Shown here: positions 15,001-27,900 of the stretch, in pieces
Position numbering within the stretch: position 1 is the first letter of the stretch
How the letters are laid out: each line of letters starts with the position of its first letter
Source: Lumbricus terrestris
Taxonomy: Eukaryota; Annelida; Clitellata; Crassiclitellata; Lumbricidae
Length of the DNA: 64,000 bases
Direction: 5' to 3'
NCBI GenBank assembly: GCA_949752735.1
Contig: OX457042.1
Coordinates: forward strand, 32,292,594-32,356,593
Position numbers and translations under genes: made by a program
The notes under the pieces: model-generated
The model's database searches: none
Told to the model about the DNA's origin: nothing
What the model saw: the letters and a program-made list of their open reading frames with translations, nothing else

Positions 15001-18000
15001 AAATAGAATTTAATTTGCAGTATATAGCTAACTGAGCAAAGCCATAATTTTGGTCAAGGCTGAAGGTTTAAGCTAAGAGGGTCATTCCGTGCCAAATCAA
15101 CAAATGCTTCCTGCACTCCGACTCAGATTTTCTTGATTTTTTCACCAAAAATCAATTATCATCTGGCATGAAGAACTGGAAAGTTTCAGGTGTCCAGAGT
15201 GAAAACTGACCGAGTTATGGGGTACTTAAGTTGGTGGGGGTAGGCTAAAAAGTGAACGCGAATTTGCGTCTGCGAAATTTTTGTCATTTTCAGACGCCAA
15301 TAACTTTGGATCTAGAGCAGCTACAGACATTTGGTTTTCAGTTTTCAGTACTGAGTGTTGCATAGATTTGCATGGTCAAGTAACATTTGCTCTCTTTGAC
15401 ATGAGGAATTAATAATAATTTTTGAAAAGTGCTCAAATATATCGTTCCGAGTCAATTTTTTTCATGTTTGCAGACACACTACACAGACAAGACATGCAAG
15501 AAATGAATAATTTTTTTGTGGTTTTATTCATCTACTGGTGTAGTTGTAAATGTGCAATTTATTTGTCTTTTGGTCTGCAGGAACTGCTGTAGCACCCTGC
15601 CAAAAACCCTTCATCTCCGTGACAGTGGTCACTTTCAGCTGACCAAATGGGCATGTGGGACACCTGATAATCAAGCAAAACATACATTATTGGAAAGCCT
15701 GAAGAAAAACCTTTCTATTGATACTAATTTCCTGATGGTCTTCTTCAGTTAACTCGCTAAATTATTTTGTAAAAATTCGTGATTTTTGAACGCGAATTTG
15801 CGTCTGCTAATTTTTTGTCGTTTTCAGATGCCAATAACTTTTGATCTAGACCAGCTACACACATTTGGTTTTCAGTTTTCAGTACTGAGTTTTGCATAGA
15901 TTTGCATGGTCAAGTAGCATTTGCTCTCTTTGACATGAGGAATTAATAATAATTTTTTAAAAGTGCTCAAATATATCGTTCCGAGTCAATTTTTGTCATG
16001 TTTGCAGACACACTACACTGGCAAGACATGCAAGCAAGGAATAATTTTTGTGTCTTTTTATTCATCTACTGGTGTAGTTGTAAATTTTTTTGAGCTCTAT
16101 ATGTGATAGCAAAGTTATACTACAAACAGATATTAGCGAGCTTGATAGAGCCCCGAAACTTGAAGTATTTCCTAGTGACCCTGAAAACCACTCCCCTTTA
16201 AATAACAATGATATTGACCCGGATATTAACCTCTTTTCAAATCTGTCATGGGATAGCCACTACTCTATACCTGATTCTCTCACCACCCTACTCAATACTC
16301 CTCGCCTGTTCACTACTATGCACCTGAATTGTCGAAGTATGCAGTACAAAATAATGGATATAACTGATTTATTAAACACTCTCCCTGTTCCTATTCTGGC
16401 TTTAACAGAAACATGGCTAGATACAGACTCGGTTGATACAATTAGTATAGCAGGTTACCAAATTATTCACAAATCTCGAGTTTCAGGAAAAGGAGGTGGA
16501 GTAGGATTTCTCATAAGGGAGGATATTACTTACGAGCTGCTTGATCTATCAATTTTTAATATTACCCCCAAATCATTCGAGGGAATATTTATTCGTGTGC
16601 GAATGAGTAAGGGTAATTGTCTAATTGGATCTATATATAGACCCCCAGGAAATAGTTTGGAGGAGTTCACTCTTGAACTTGAACAGTTATTGTCCAAAAT
16701 TGCAAATAAGGAGAAACACATGATAATTTTGGGTGACTTTAACGTTGACCTGCTTAAAGTTGGGGATCACTTTGGCACTAGTTCCTTTTTCGATAGTATG
16801 TCCTCCTATAATCTTCTCCCGACCATTACCAGACCCACAAGAATTACCACTCATTCCTCAACGCTAATTGATAACATTTTCACAAACGCCTGGTCGAATA
16901 TTATTGAATCTAAGATTGTTATATCTGATATCTCTGACCATTTGCCTGTCTTAGCCTCCTTTAATTTTGAAATACCTAGCTCTAGGAACTCCTCATTTGA
17001 GGAATCCCGAATTATTAACGAAGAAGGAAGGGCTAACTTTAGCTATTATCTTTCTGAAGCAGACTGGACTCCTATTTTTGAAAGCTGTCGCTTGAAAGAT
17101 GCTAACAAAGCATATGACTTGTTTATGAAAGAATATAAAAGAAACTACGATAAGGCGTTTCCAATAAAAACTAATATAAATAAAGGAAAACCCATACTTA
17201 GACAACCCTGGATGACTCCTGGACTTCTCAAATCTAGTAAGAAAAAAGCTAAACTTCATTTAAAATATGTAAAGGTCCCTACCCTCACCAATAAAAATAA
17301 GTTTGTTTCTTACAGAAATAAATTTAAAACAATTAGAACGAAGGCTGAAAAGCATTACTATGCTGTTGAATTTACCAAGCATGTTAATAATTTAAAGAAA
17401 ACTTGGACCCTCATTCGAAGTATAATTAAAATGGATGAACAACATATTAAAATTGAAGCACTTAAAATCAATGGAATAAGAAATGATGACCCTAAAATGA
17501 TGGCTAATACTTTTAATAATCTTTTCTCCGACATCGCTCATAATCTTGCCAAACAAATTCCCGCTCCTAAATCTCCTTTTAACAAGTACCTTGACCCGCC
17601 ACTTCCTTATTCTTTTGGCTTGGTTCCTACTTCACCCGAGGAACTAAATAACTTGAGCCACTTGATCCACGACAGTCACAGCCGTGGCGTTGATGATATC
17701 GACCCCCATATTGCTAATTCTTGCATTTCTCCTATCGCAATCCAACTAGCTGAAATAATTAATTGCTCCCTTATCACTGGAGTTGTACCTGATGCTATAA
17801 AAATTGCAAAAATAGTCCCTATTTTTAAAAAGGGTGACAGGGAGAACCCTTCTAACTATAGGCCCATATCCATTCTTCCTTTTTTTGCCAAGTACTTTGA
17901 AAAAATAATGCATGATAGGCTCAATAAATATGTAGAAAAATCTCATATTATTTTTCCATACCAATATGGCTTTCAATCTGGTCGATCTACTTTTATGCCT

Positions 18001-21000
18001 TTAATTGATATGTATGATAAAATTTCTAAGGCCTTTGAAAACAATGAATATTCTATTGGTATCTTCTTCGATTTAGCAAAGGCCTTTGATACTGTGAATC
18101 ATGAGATCCTATTAAAAAAATTAGCTAATTATGGCATTAGAGGCGTCCAATTAGCTTGGTTTGCCAGTTATCTTGAAAGACGTCTCCAGTGCGTTTCCTG
18201 CAATGGAGCTCTCTCAGACTTAAGAATTGTTAGATATGGAGTACCCCAAGGTTCTAATCTCGGACCCTTGCTTTTTCTTCTATACATTAATGACTTGCCT
18301 AATATATCTCCTACTCTTTCATTCATCCTCTTTGCTGACGATACAAATGTTTTTCACTCTCATAAATCCTACCAGAGTCTAATACAAACAGTAAACAATG
18401 AGCTTGTCTTCATTGCCGAATGGTTCTCTGCTAATAGACTCTCCTTAAACATAGATAAAACTAACTTTATGCTATTTCGAACTAATAAAAAGATGTGCCC
18501 CCAGAATGAATTGCAACTGTCTATTAACGATACCTCCATAACGCAGGTTAGCTCCACTAAATTTCTTGGTGTGCACATAGATCAACACCTCACATGGAAT
18601 GATCATATTAAATATATCTCTGCCAAGGTTGCAAAAAGTGTTGGTATCCTTCGTCGAACCTCCCATATACTCCCCCCCGCTATTCGTGTTAAATTGTACT
18701 ACTCATTAATATATCCTTATCTCTCACACTGTAATTTAGTTTGGGCATCTACATATAAATCCAGGCTCAATAAATTAGTACTTCTCCAAAAACGTGCAAT
18801 ACGTATCATAGCTGGAGTTAAGCCTTTTATTCACTCAAGTCCTTTATTTCAATCATTAAATTTATTAAAATTTCACCAAATAATGACTTTTCAGATAGGA
18901 ATCTTTATGTATCGGTTCACCCATGATCTTCTTCCCCTTAACTTTGCAGGGTACTTCCAAAAAGGTTCTGAAATACACAACTATTCTACTAGGAACTCCT
19001 CTCATTATCGAGCCATATCCGCTCGTTTAAATTCAAGAAGATTCCATATTAAATATACTGGACCAGGTATATGGAACTCGTTTCCTAATCATGTTCAACA
19101 AGCTTCCAGTTTACAAAGGGCAAAGACACTATTGCGCAACTATTTGGTTAATGACTGCAAAGACATTTAACCTTGTAGGCACTGATTTTATTTTATTTGA
19201 TTTTATTATTGTTTTTGTGTTTGTTTTTGCGTTCTTAGTTAAGTTTACTACATTAATTTTCATCTTATCCTGTTCTTTCTTGCCTATTGTTCAATTCATT
19301 ATGTCAACCGTCTAGCCATCTGTTAAAATTGATAAGTAATTAGGTGTCCCTGTTAGCGGGATATTCATCCCTTAGGGCCTTCCTTGTTGCCATCCGATTA
19401 TGTGAAGCATGTTATACTATGTCTATTGTGTATGTTGATGGTTGGTTACAATAAATGAATTGAATTGAATTGAATTGAATTGAATTAAATGTGCAATTTA
19501 TTTGTCTTTTGGTCTACAGGAACTGCTGTAGCACCCTGCCAAAAACCCTTCATCTCCGTGACAATGGTCACTTTCAACTGACCAAATGGGCATGTGGGAT
19601 ATCTGATAATCAAGTAAAACATACATCATTGGGAAGCCTGAAGAAAAACCTTTCTATAGATACTAATTTCCTGATGGTCTTCTTCAGTTAACTTGCTAAA
19701 TTATTTTTTAAAAATTCGTGATTTTTGAACGCGAATTTGCGTCCGCTAATATTTTTTCTTTTTCAGATGCCAATAACTTTGGATCTAGACCAGCTACACA
19801 CATTTGGTTTTCAGTTTTCAGTACTGAGTGTTGCATAGATTTGCATGGTCAAGTAACATTTGCTCTCTTTAACATGAGGAATTAATAATAATTTTTGAAA
19901 GTGCTCAAATATATCGTTCCGAGTCAATTTTTGTCATGTTTGCAGACACACTACACTGGCAAGATATGCAAGTAAGGAATAGATTTTGTGTGGTTTTATT
20001 CATCTACTGGTGTAGTTGTAAATGTGCAATTTATTTATATCTTGGTCTCCAGGAACTGCTGTGGCATCTTTCCAAAAACACGTCATCTCCGTGATATTCG
20101 CCACTGTCACGGAGATGAAGGTTTTTTGTCAAGGTGCAGCAGCAGTTATTGTAGATCAAATAATAAATAAATTGCACATTTACAACTACACCAGTAGATG
20201 AATAAAAAGACACAAAATCTATTCCTTATTTGCATATCTTGCCAGTGTAGTGTGTCTGCAAACATAACAAAAAATTGACTCGTAACGATATATTTCAGCA
20301 CTTTAAAAAATTATTATAAATTCCTCATGTTAAAGAGAGTCACTGTTACATGACCATGCAAATCTATGCAACACTCAGTACTGAAAACTGAAAACCAAAT
20401 GTGTGTAGCTGGTCTAGATCAAAAGTTATTGGCATCTGAAAACGACAAAAAATTGGTAGACGCAAATTCGCGTTCAAAAATCACGAATTTTTACAAAATA
20501 ATTTAGCGAGTTAACTGAAGAAGACCATCAGGAAATTAGTATCAATAGAAAGGTTTTTCTTCAGGCTTTCCAATGATGCATGTTTTACTTGATTATCAGA
20601 GGTCCCACATGCCCATTTGGTCGGCTGAAAGTGACCACTGTCACAGAGATGAAGGGTTTTTGGCAGGGTGCTACAGCAGTTCCTGTAGACCAAAAGACAA
20701 ATAAATTGCACATTTACAACTACACCAGTAGATGAATAAAAAGACACAAAAATTATTCCTTGCTTGCATATCTTGCCAGTGTAGTGTGTCTGCAAACATG
20801 AAAAAAATTGACTCGGAACGATATATTTGAGCACTTTTAAAAAATTATTAATTCCTTATGTCAAGCATAAGAAAATGCTGCTTGACCATGCAAATCTATG
20901 CAACACTCAGTACTGAAAACTGAAAACCAAATGTGTGTAGCTGGTCTAGATCAAAAGTTATTGGCATCTGAAAACGACAAAAAATTAGCAGACGCAAATT

Positions 21001-23945
21001 CGCGTTCAAAAATCACGAATTTAAAAAAATAATTTAGCGAGTTAACTGAAGAAGACCATCAGGAAATTAGTATCAATAGAAAGGTTTTTCTTCAGGCTTT
21101 CCAATAATGTATGTTTTACTTGATTATCAGGTGTCCCACATGCCCATTTGGTCAGCTGAAAGTGACCACTGCCATGGAGATGAAGGGTTTTTGGCAGGGT
21201 GCTACAGCAGTTCCTGCAGACCAAAAGACAAATAAATTGCACATTTACAACTACACCAGTAGATGAATAAAACCACACAAAAATTATTCATTTCTTGCAT
21301 GTCTTGTCTGTGTAGTGTGTCTGCAAACATGACAAAAATTGACTCGGAACGATATATTTGAGCACTTTTCAAAAATTATTATTAATTCCTCATGTCAAAG
21401 AGAGCAAATGTTACTTGACCATGCAAATCTATGCAACACTCAGTACTGAAAACTGAAAACCAAATGTCTGTAGCTGCTCTAGATCCAAAGTTATTGGCGT
21501 CTGAAAATGACAAAAATTTCGCAGACGCAAATTCGCATTCACTTTTTAGCCTACCCCCACCAACTTAAGTATCCCATAACTCGGTCAGTTTTCACTCTGG
21601 ACACCTGAAACTTTCCAGTTCTTCATGCCAGATGATAATTGATTTTTGGTGAAAAAATCAAAAAAATCTGAGTCGGAGTGTGGGGAAAAGTTGAAATTTT
21701 GGTTGATTTGACACGGAATGACCCAAGAGTGAAAGAATACGTTTGAGGCATTGATACTTATTGTCCTATATACGTAAACGAACTGTTCATTGCAAAACAA
21801 GTGTTCAAGGCAGTGAAAAGTTGTGAACTGACCAGAGTCAATTGCAAGAGCCTGTCCTGTCCTCAATCATCCTTGATATGAGGATTGGCCGCATCATGCA
21901 ATAATTCTTCTCCGTTGTTGTCTGTGTTTGATCCTTTTTATCAGTTCCACCATTGACAGTTCAGTCCACGTTCTGGTGTTCCAATTCGTTTTTTTCCTAC
22001 CTTGTGCATGTGGCCATGCATGGTGTTGTGCCTTGAATTATCTCCATCTCTAAACAGCCCATTCTTTTCTCACAATGTATCCATAGTATGCCAGCAGCTT
22101 CCTTTCCTTCACAGTGAAACAGCATTGACAAACAGCATGTATTGAAACATAATGTATGCGCAAAAGATTGACAGGATGGCCATGTTAATTGTAGACGTAT
22201 CTGTTGAGTGTTGACACAATAAATTGTTATTCTTACATTATAAGGGCTAAAAATATTATGATCCATCTGAATTTAAGATATTATGGTTTGCAATTTTCTG
22301 GAATATTTTGCTTTTCTGATATCTGAGATCTCAGAAAAGCTGAGATCTTCTTGTAGTGGATTACTGTTAATGTTGATTTTGTTGCTGTATTTATTTATGA
22401 AACTGAAATTAATATAACTATAATGTAAATATTAGTAAAAATGCAAAACAGTGCGTTTAAAGCTCAATTATATATTTGTTTTTGTTACATGTCATTGTGT
22501 GTGTCCATTGTATTTAACTCTTTGTGCACGTCACTGTATTTCACTTTTTGCATACCTCACTGAAGTTATTACTTTGCACTTTTGTTGAATTACCTTTACG
22601 TTAACTTACTGTAACATGGCATACAATCAAAAGCCCTGTGGACTTTAATTGTTTGTTGTTTGATTCAGCAAGTTGTTTGAATTCGATTGATTTCTGTTTA
22701 CAGGCAAAGAAGGTGATCATTTATTTGTCCCATGCGAAACCGGATCGCCTCGTTGACGAACTTATTAACGAACTGAGAGTAAGAAGCAGCAGACTGTTTA
22801 TCTCTATTGTTATCTCTATTGTTTATCTCTATTGTCTATTTCTATTGTCTATTTCTATTTTTATATCTGCTTCGTTAGATTCGTCATCATTATTATTGTT
22901 ATACATTCATTAAATGCTGCTATCTGATGACCTGGCATCGGTCGATTGTTCGGTGCAATTGTGAATTAAGGAATTGCTCAAGGGCCGTACACAATAACGC
23001 TAGCTATAGTTATGTGTGACGTTTTCCACTGGCTCCATATCAAACTGCGAATCGAGTGTTGGATCTCTGCTCTATTCTGGCACTGCCTGCTTGGCCTTCC
23101 TCCTGCCTACTTTTGTGAGCTCTGTAGACCTGCTCTTAGTGCTTACCGCTACTGCTACCTTCATTCGTCTTAACAAAGTCGGCTCTTGGTCTCTTTTGCT
23201 CGCATCTCCTCGATGCAGAACCATGCCTTCTCAGTGGTAGGACCCTCGACCTGGAATGATTTTCCCCTTGATAATCTGCTCCCTTATTAAAACTCCTCAG
23301 GCATTCCACTCTCATCTTAAAACAGTTTTGTTTGGCCGCTTGGGGTTGGGAGTGCCTCTGAGTAGTTCTCCTTGATGAGGCACCATACAAATTCATTTAA
23401 TGATTGAATGAATGAATAACCATATCAGAGAGGCTTGATCGCATGCAATCCACATTAAAAGGTGAGTGCTCTAGCAGTAACTCAGAGCTTGGAACTGGTC
23501 ACCCACCATTACCAGTATATATGCCAAGGAAAATAGAAATGGATTTCTTGCACTTTATAGTACTCACAGCTAGGCTCTCAGGCTTGTTTAAGGGATTGTC
23601 TAGATTCTTCTTTTCAATGGTTGAGGATTTCCACCTAACACTTTTTTCGTTGTTCTTAGACGGCTGAACCATTGCCGTTCAATGTCGAGCGAATGGAGAC
23701 GCCTCCGTTCTATCGCGTCTGCAAGCGTCAGATGACGATAACGTCGATTAACGACGATGAAGGTGAGAATCGAGACAGCCAGCATTTGGACAAAGGTCAG
23801 ATCCATACGAAACGACACAGCGCAGAGGATCCTGGAAAGCTCGTCAATATGGGAGCAGAACTGTGAGTGTATACGCCTTGTTCAGCGCTCTCAAATAATA
23901 ATATATATGTGTGTAATATATAGACATGTATACAATATATATGTA

Positions 23946-23976
<31 letters not shown>

Positions 23977-24919
23977 AGAACTGTGAGTGTATACGCCTTG
24001 TTCAGCACTCTCAAATAATAATATAATGTATATATGCAGGGCCGTCTTATCCAGTAGGCACAGTAGGCACTGTGCCTAGGGCCTACGAACTTACCAGGGG
24101 CCTACGAAATCCTGAAAAAATATATTAAAAAATAAATGTAGTGATCATTGGTCAATGACCGGAAAAAACAAACAGAAAACGAAAACTTGCAAATTTAATT
24201 TTAACGAGCTAACTTTTTAAGGCTGGAGTTAGCTAATGAAACAGTAACATTGGCTAAGCTATTATTATGTTAACTTTGCGGCTCTTTGCATTCGCAAAAT
24301 CGCTTATAACGTCTTCAAATGTCATTTCTCGCATTAAGTCGCTTTCAATATTATTGAAATTAATGCAAGGGAGGATAATCGTGCCTGTCCCATCGTTGAC
24401 CGAAGTTAATTTTTGATAATTTTCAGTTTCGAAAAAGAACGTTCACCTTCACAACTTGTTCCAAAAATAGAAAGATAAATTCGAAAAGCAATATTGACAT
24501 TATTTTGGAAAACTGGAGACCAGCTTGTCAGCTATTTGTGACCTAATCATTTCAGCTACAGATTTATTGTCTGCAAACATTCGAGAAAACAAAAGAAATT
24601 CGTCAATAAATGCATCTTCTAGATCACATGGATATAATATCTCAATTAATGCCTTTGCTCTAATCACTATTTCTTCAGTTGATAAAGTTCTGTCAAGAAG
24701 AAAATTGATTCTTTAATGTAGTGTTGCGTAAGCTGCTATAGCCGTTTTTCATCTCATTTATAAGTCTGTCTATGATCACGTAGAAAGTCTGGGTGTGGAA
24801 TTAATCTATTTGTAGGCCATAGGGGCCTACGAATAGATTAATATGCAAAAGTGCCTAGGGCCTACAATGACCATAAGACGGCCCTGTATATATGTGTAAT
24901 ATATAGACATGTATACAAT

Positions 24920-24989
<70 letters not shown>

Positions 24990-27900
24990 TAGAACTGTGA
25001 GTGTATACGCCTTGTTCAGCACTGTCAAAAGGTGCCTTAAAGCACTACGTGGATTTACAATACATACGCATATATGATACATATATTATATATATATATA
25101 TGTGTGTGTAATATATAGGTATATGATTATGTGATTATATATATGTGATATATTGTTGCAATATATTTAATTGTGGATGTCTATTGTCTAATGCATATAT
25201 GTTTCTCTGCATATTGATTTATATTCATTGAATATGTGCCGGTATATATATATACATGTATGCAATCTTTAACTCCAACAGTTACTATCGAAAGCACTAG
25301 TTTAAAAGCTACTAGTAGCTCTAGTAGCTAAGTATAGGACACCGATATCAATTAGTTGACTACATGTAGTTCATTTGTTAAATAGACCAAAGAGAGGAGA
25401 TAGAAGAGCTGCTATTTAAAGTGGTTTGTGTGTCATCATCATACCAGTGTTTTGTATGGTTGATGTGTGTACTTTTATCTGTACAGCGGCGTGCATACAG
25501 TTATATGCATGCATACTTAATGGCTCTCATATTGTTCTACTCAATTGTGGATTATTAAGATAATTTGAAAATGTATTCTGCACATGTATGATCATGTAGA
25601 AAACTATTGTATATGGAAATTTGTTGAATGGTGACTATGGCTGAACATTTTCTTTTGCAGAGTACTTGGCAGTTCATCAGCATCTAGTTCAAGATTGCAC
25701 ATGAGCTCAGCCAACATGTCCACTTCCAAATCTATTCAGGAAGGTAAGGTGCATGCTCAGATTTAAGAGTTTGTAAATGGGATCAGTATGTGTATACATT
25801 GTATATCAAATATATTATATATGTATATCATAACATAGGTTTTTTATTGCTCCCAAAAGAATACAACGAGATACAATTTCCAATACATTGCATAAATTGA
25901 TATGTACATCAGAGAAAGATTCAATTTAATAGAGCATGTATGTGGGACTTCATTCTCAAATTATCGGTGATCCCTTCATGTTCTTTCTTGTGGCCTTCCC
26001 CAAGAATCCCCATTGACAATGTGACTTGCAAGTAATAAACTGTAATATGATTGGATGGTTATTTATAAACTGTAATATGATTGGATGGTTATTTATAGAC
26101 TGTAATATGATTGGATGGTAATTTATGAACTGTAATATGATTGGATGGTTATTTATGAACTGTAATATGATTGGATGGTAATTTATAAACTGTAATATGA
26201 TTGGATGGTAATCTGTGAACTGTAATATGATCGGAGGGTTACACAAATAAATTATTGATTAATGGTTAAAAAATAAAAAGTGACATACGATAATTCTTGA
26301 ACATTCTGTGTCAAGATCTCATTTTGATAGATGGCTGCAAAACAACATTATAACGAGCTGCATTCATTGTGTGTTGTGTTGGATTCGATAAACTGGCATT
26401 CTCTCTACAATATCTCTATTTTAAATGGCCAACTGTTGCAAATAATATTAATTGGTATAGTGGTATTGATGAATTTTATTTTCTCTGCCACAAACACAAT
26501 CGAGAGTTTTAAGGATTAAATTGTGCATTTTTATCTCCTCAGTTAATTCTTCAGGTTTATTGAAATTTTGTTGTGTTGTATATGCAGACACATGTATGCG
26601 CCAGGAGTCAAGCGACGCCCACTGCGTGCACGGCCCTCAGCCGCACCCTCTGCCGATGCCTGCATACGGTGGCTACTACGCCCCACTGTCAGAGCTTCTG
26701 CCCGCTGGAAGCCTACCCATTCCTCCTTATCACAGGTAACATTACTGTACTCAGGTTAACATTTAGCGTGAATTATTCCAGTTAGCAAGTTGTATTATTC
26801 AATGTGCTTCGTGGTTATTTAAAATATGTTGCTCTTGTTGACGTATTACATTTTTGAATTTTACCTTTGACATAATTTGTGGGTTTATGTGTTTAAATTT
26901 TAAATTTGCATTACTGTACACAGGTAACATTACTGTACTCAGGTTAGCATTTAGCATTAATTATTCCTGTTAACAAGTTGTGTTATTCAATGTGCAGCAT
27001 GGGTTATTTAAAATATGTTGCTCTTGTTGACGTATTATATTATTGAATCTAACATTTGGCATTTGTGGGTTTATGTGTTTAATTTGCATTTATTATTGTG
27101 ACATTTTTGCTTAAATTGACAGATGCTAAGGAAAGCAAACAGACACAGCATCTATTTGTCTGCTTTGTTCATGTGTGTGCAACGTATCAGAGTAATATTT
27201 TTCAATCACATAACATAAATTTATATAGCGCCCCTTCAAGGTCTCTACTCGGAGGCGGGTTTTTCTGTGTTGCATATTCCGTAAGCATATTAAGAACTTA
27301 CGTATTTTGTCCTGATTGCGACTTTGTTTTTTCTGTGCTGTCGGCTGACGTCTTGTGCATTACATTACATTACACCGGTGCAATAGAAGTCACTAACTCA
27401 AATTAAAATTGTGAAATTTGGTTAATTTAATCATTATTATGAATTTGTGCTTTAGGTCGAACCTCGCTGTGATGCTGTTGTCGGACCTTGTGCTCGACAG
27501 CACGCTGCATATCGACTGGACGATTCATCTGCCTCTCATGTTGCACATGCTCTTCCTAGGTATGATGGTCTTCTGTATGATGATCATAGATGCACTTTTC
27601 AATATGTTTCCTAGGTGGGATAAACCATGCCTGATATGATAGAGTAAGGTGCATGCAAGTATTTGAAATCTTTGTCTCTTTCAGTGCAGTTCATCTGCAT
27701 ATGATGTATTTATGTGTTTGCATTAAAACAAGGGTTTTTTCCTTAACCCTTTAATGGCGAGAGTGACTGGGAAACCAGTGCAGGGTGTCATTAAGGCATT
27801 AAGTCTTACAGTGTTGGATCAGTGAGCAGATGTTTCAGTGTCTCTAAGTAATTTGAAACGATCAATGATGTGTTGTGATAATTTCTGTGTCAGTTTCTAA

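Larger units (their letters stand above)
15079..21724. mobile_element. Giant palindromic (foldback-like) DNA element with 533-bp tandem units
   Basis: Termini GGGTCATTCCGTG (15079) and its complement ending at 21724 are flanked by AAGA on both sides (15075-15078 and 21725-21728). Inside, a unit of about 533 bp recurs. Marker GAACGCGAATTTGCG is found at 15256, 15789 and 19729 on +, and its complement near 20457, 20989 and 21520. The two arms are mirror images around about 20100, where an 11-bp stem surrounds a 12-nt loop (20095-20106). Without the LINE the element is about 3.24 kb. No transposase frame is visible. Superfamily not assigned; a 4-bp target is known for Sola elements, but I see no decisive evidence. 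Confidence 0.85.
23857..25030 (+). repeat. Triplicated exon 13 donor region with TA microsatellites
   Basis: GAACTGTGAGTGTATACGCC plus TTGTTCAGC occurs at 23859, 23979 and 24993. The copies are separated by (TA)n tracts, and the hAT element at 24037-24886 splits the second interval. The first copy is the real exon end. Confidence 0.9.

Noticed and set aside
15018..15078. The flank of the palindrome as part of the element
   Set aside because: Comparison with 13863-13976 shows that it is host or older repeat sequence continuing on the other side at 21725.
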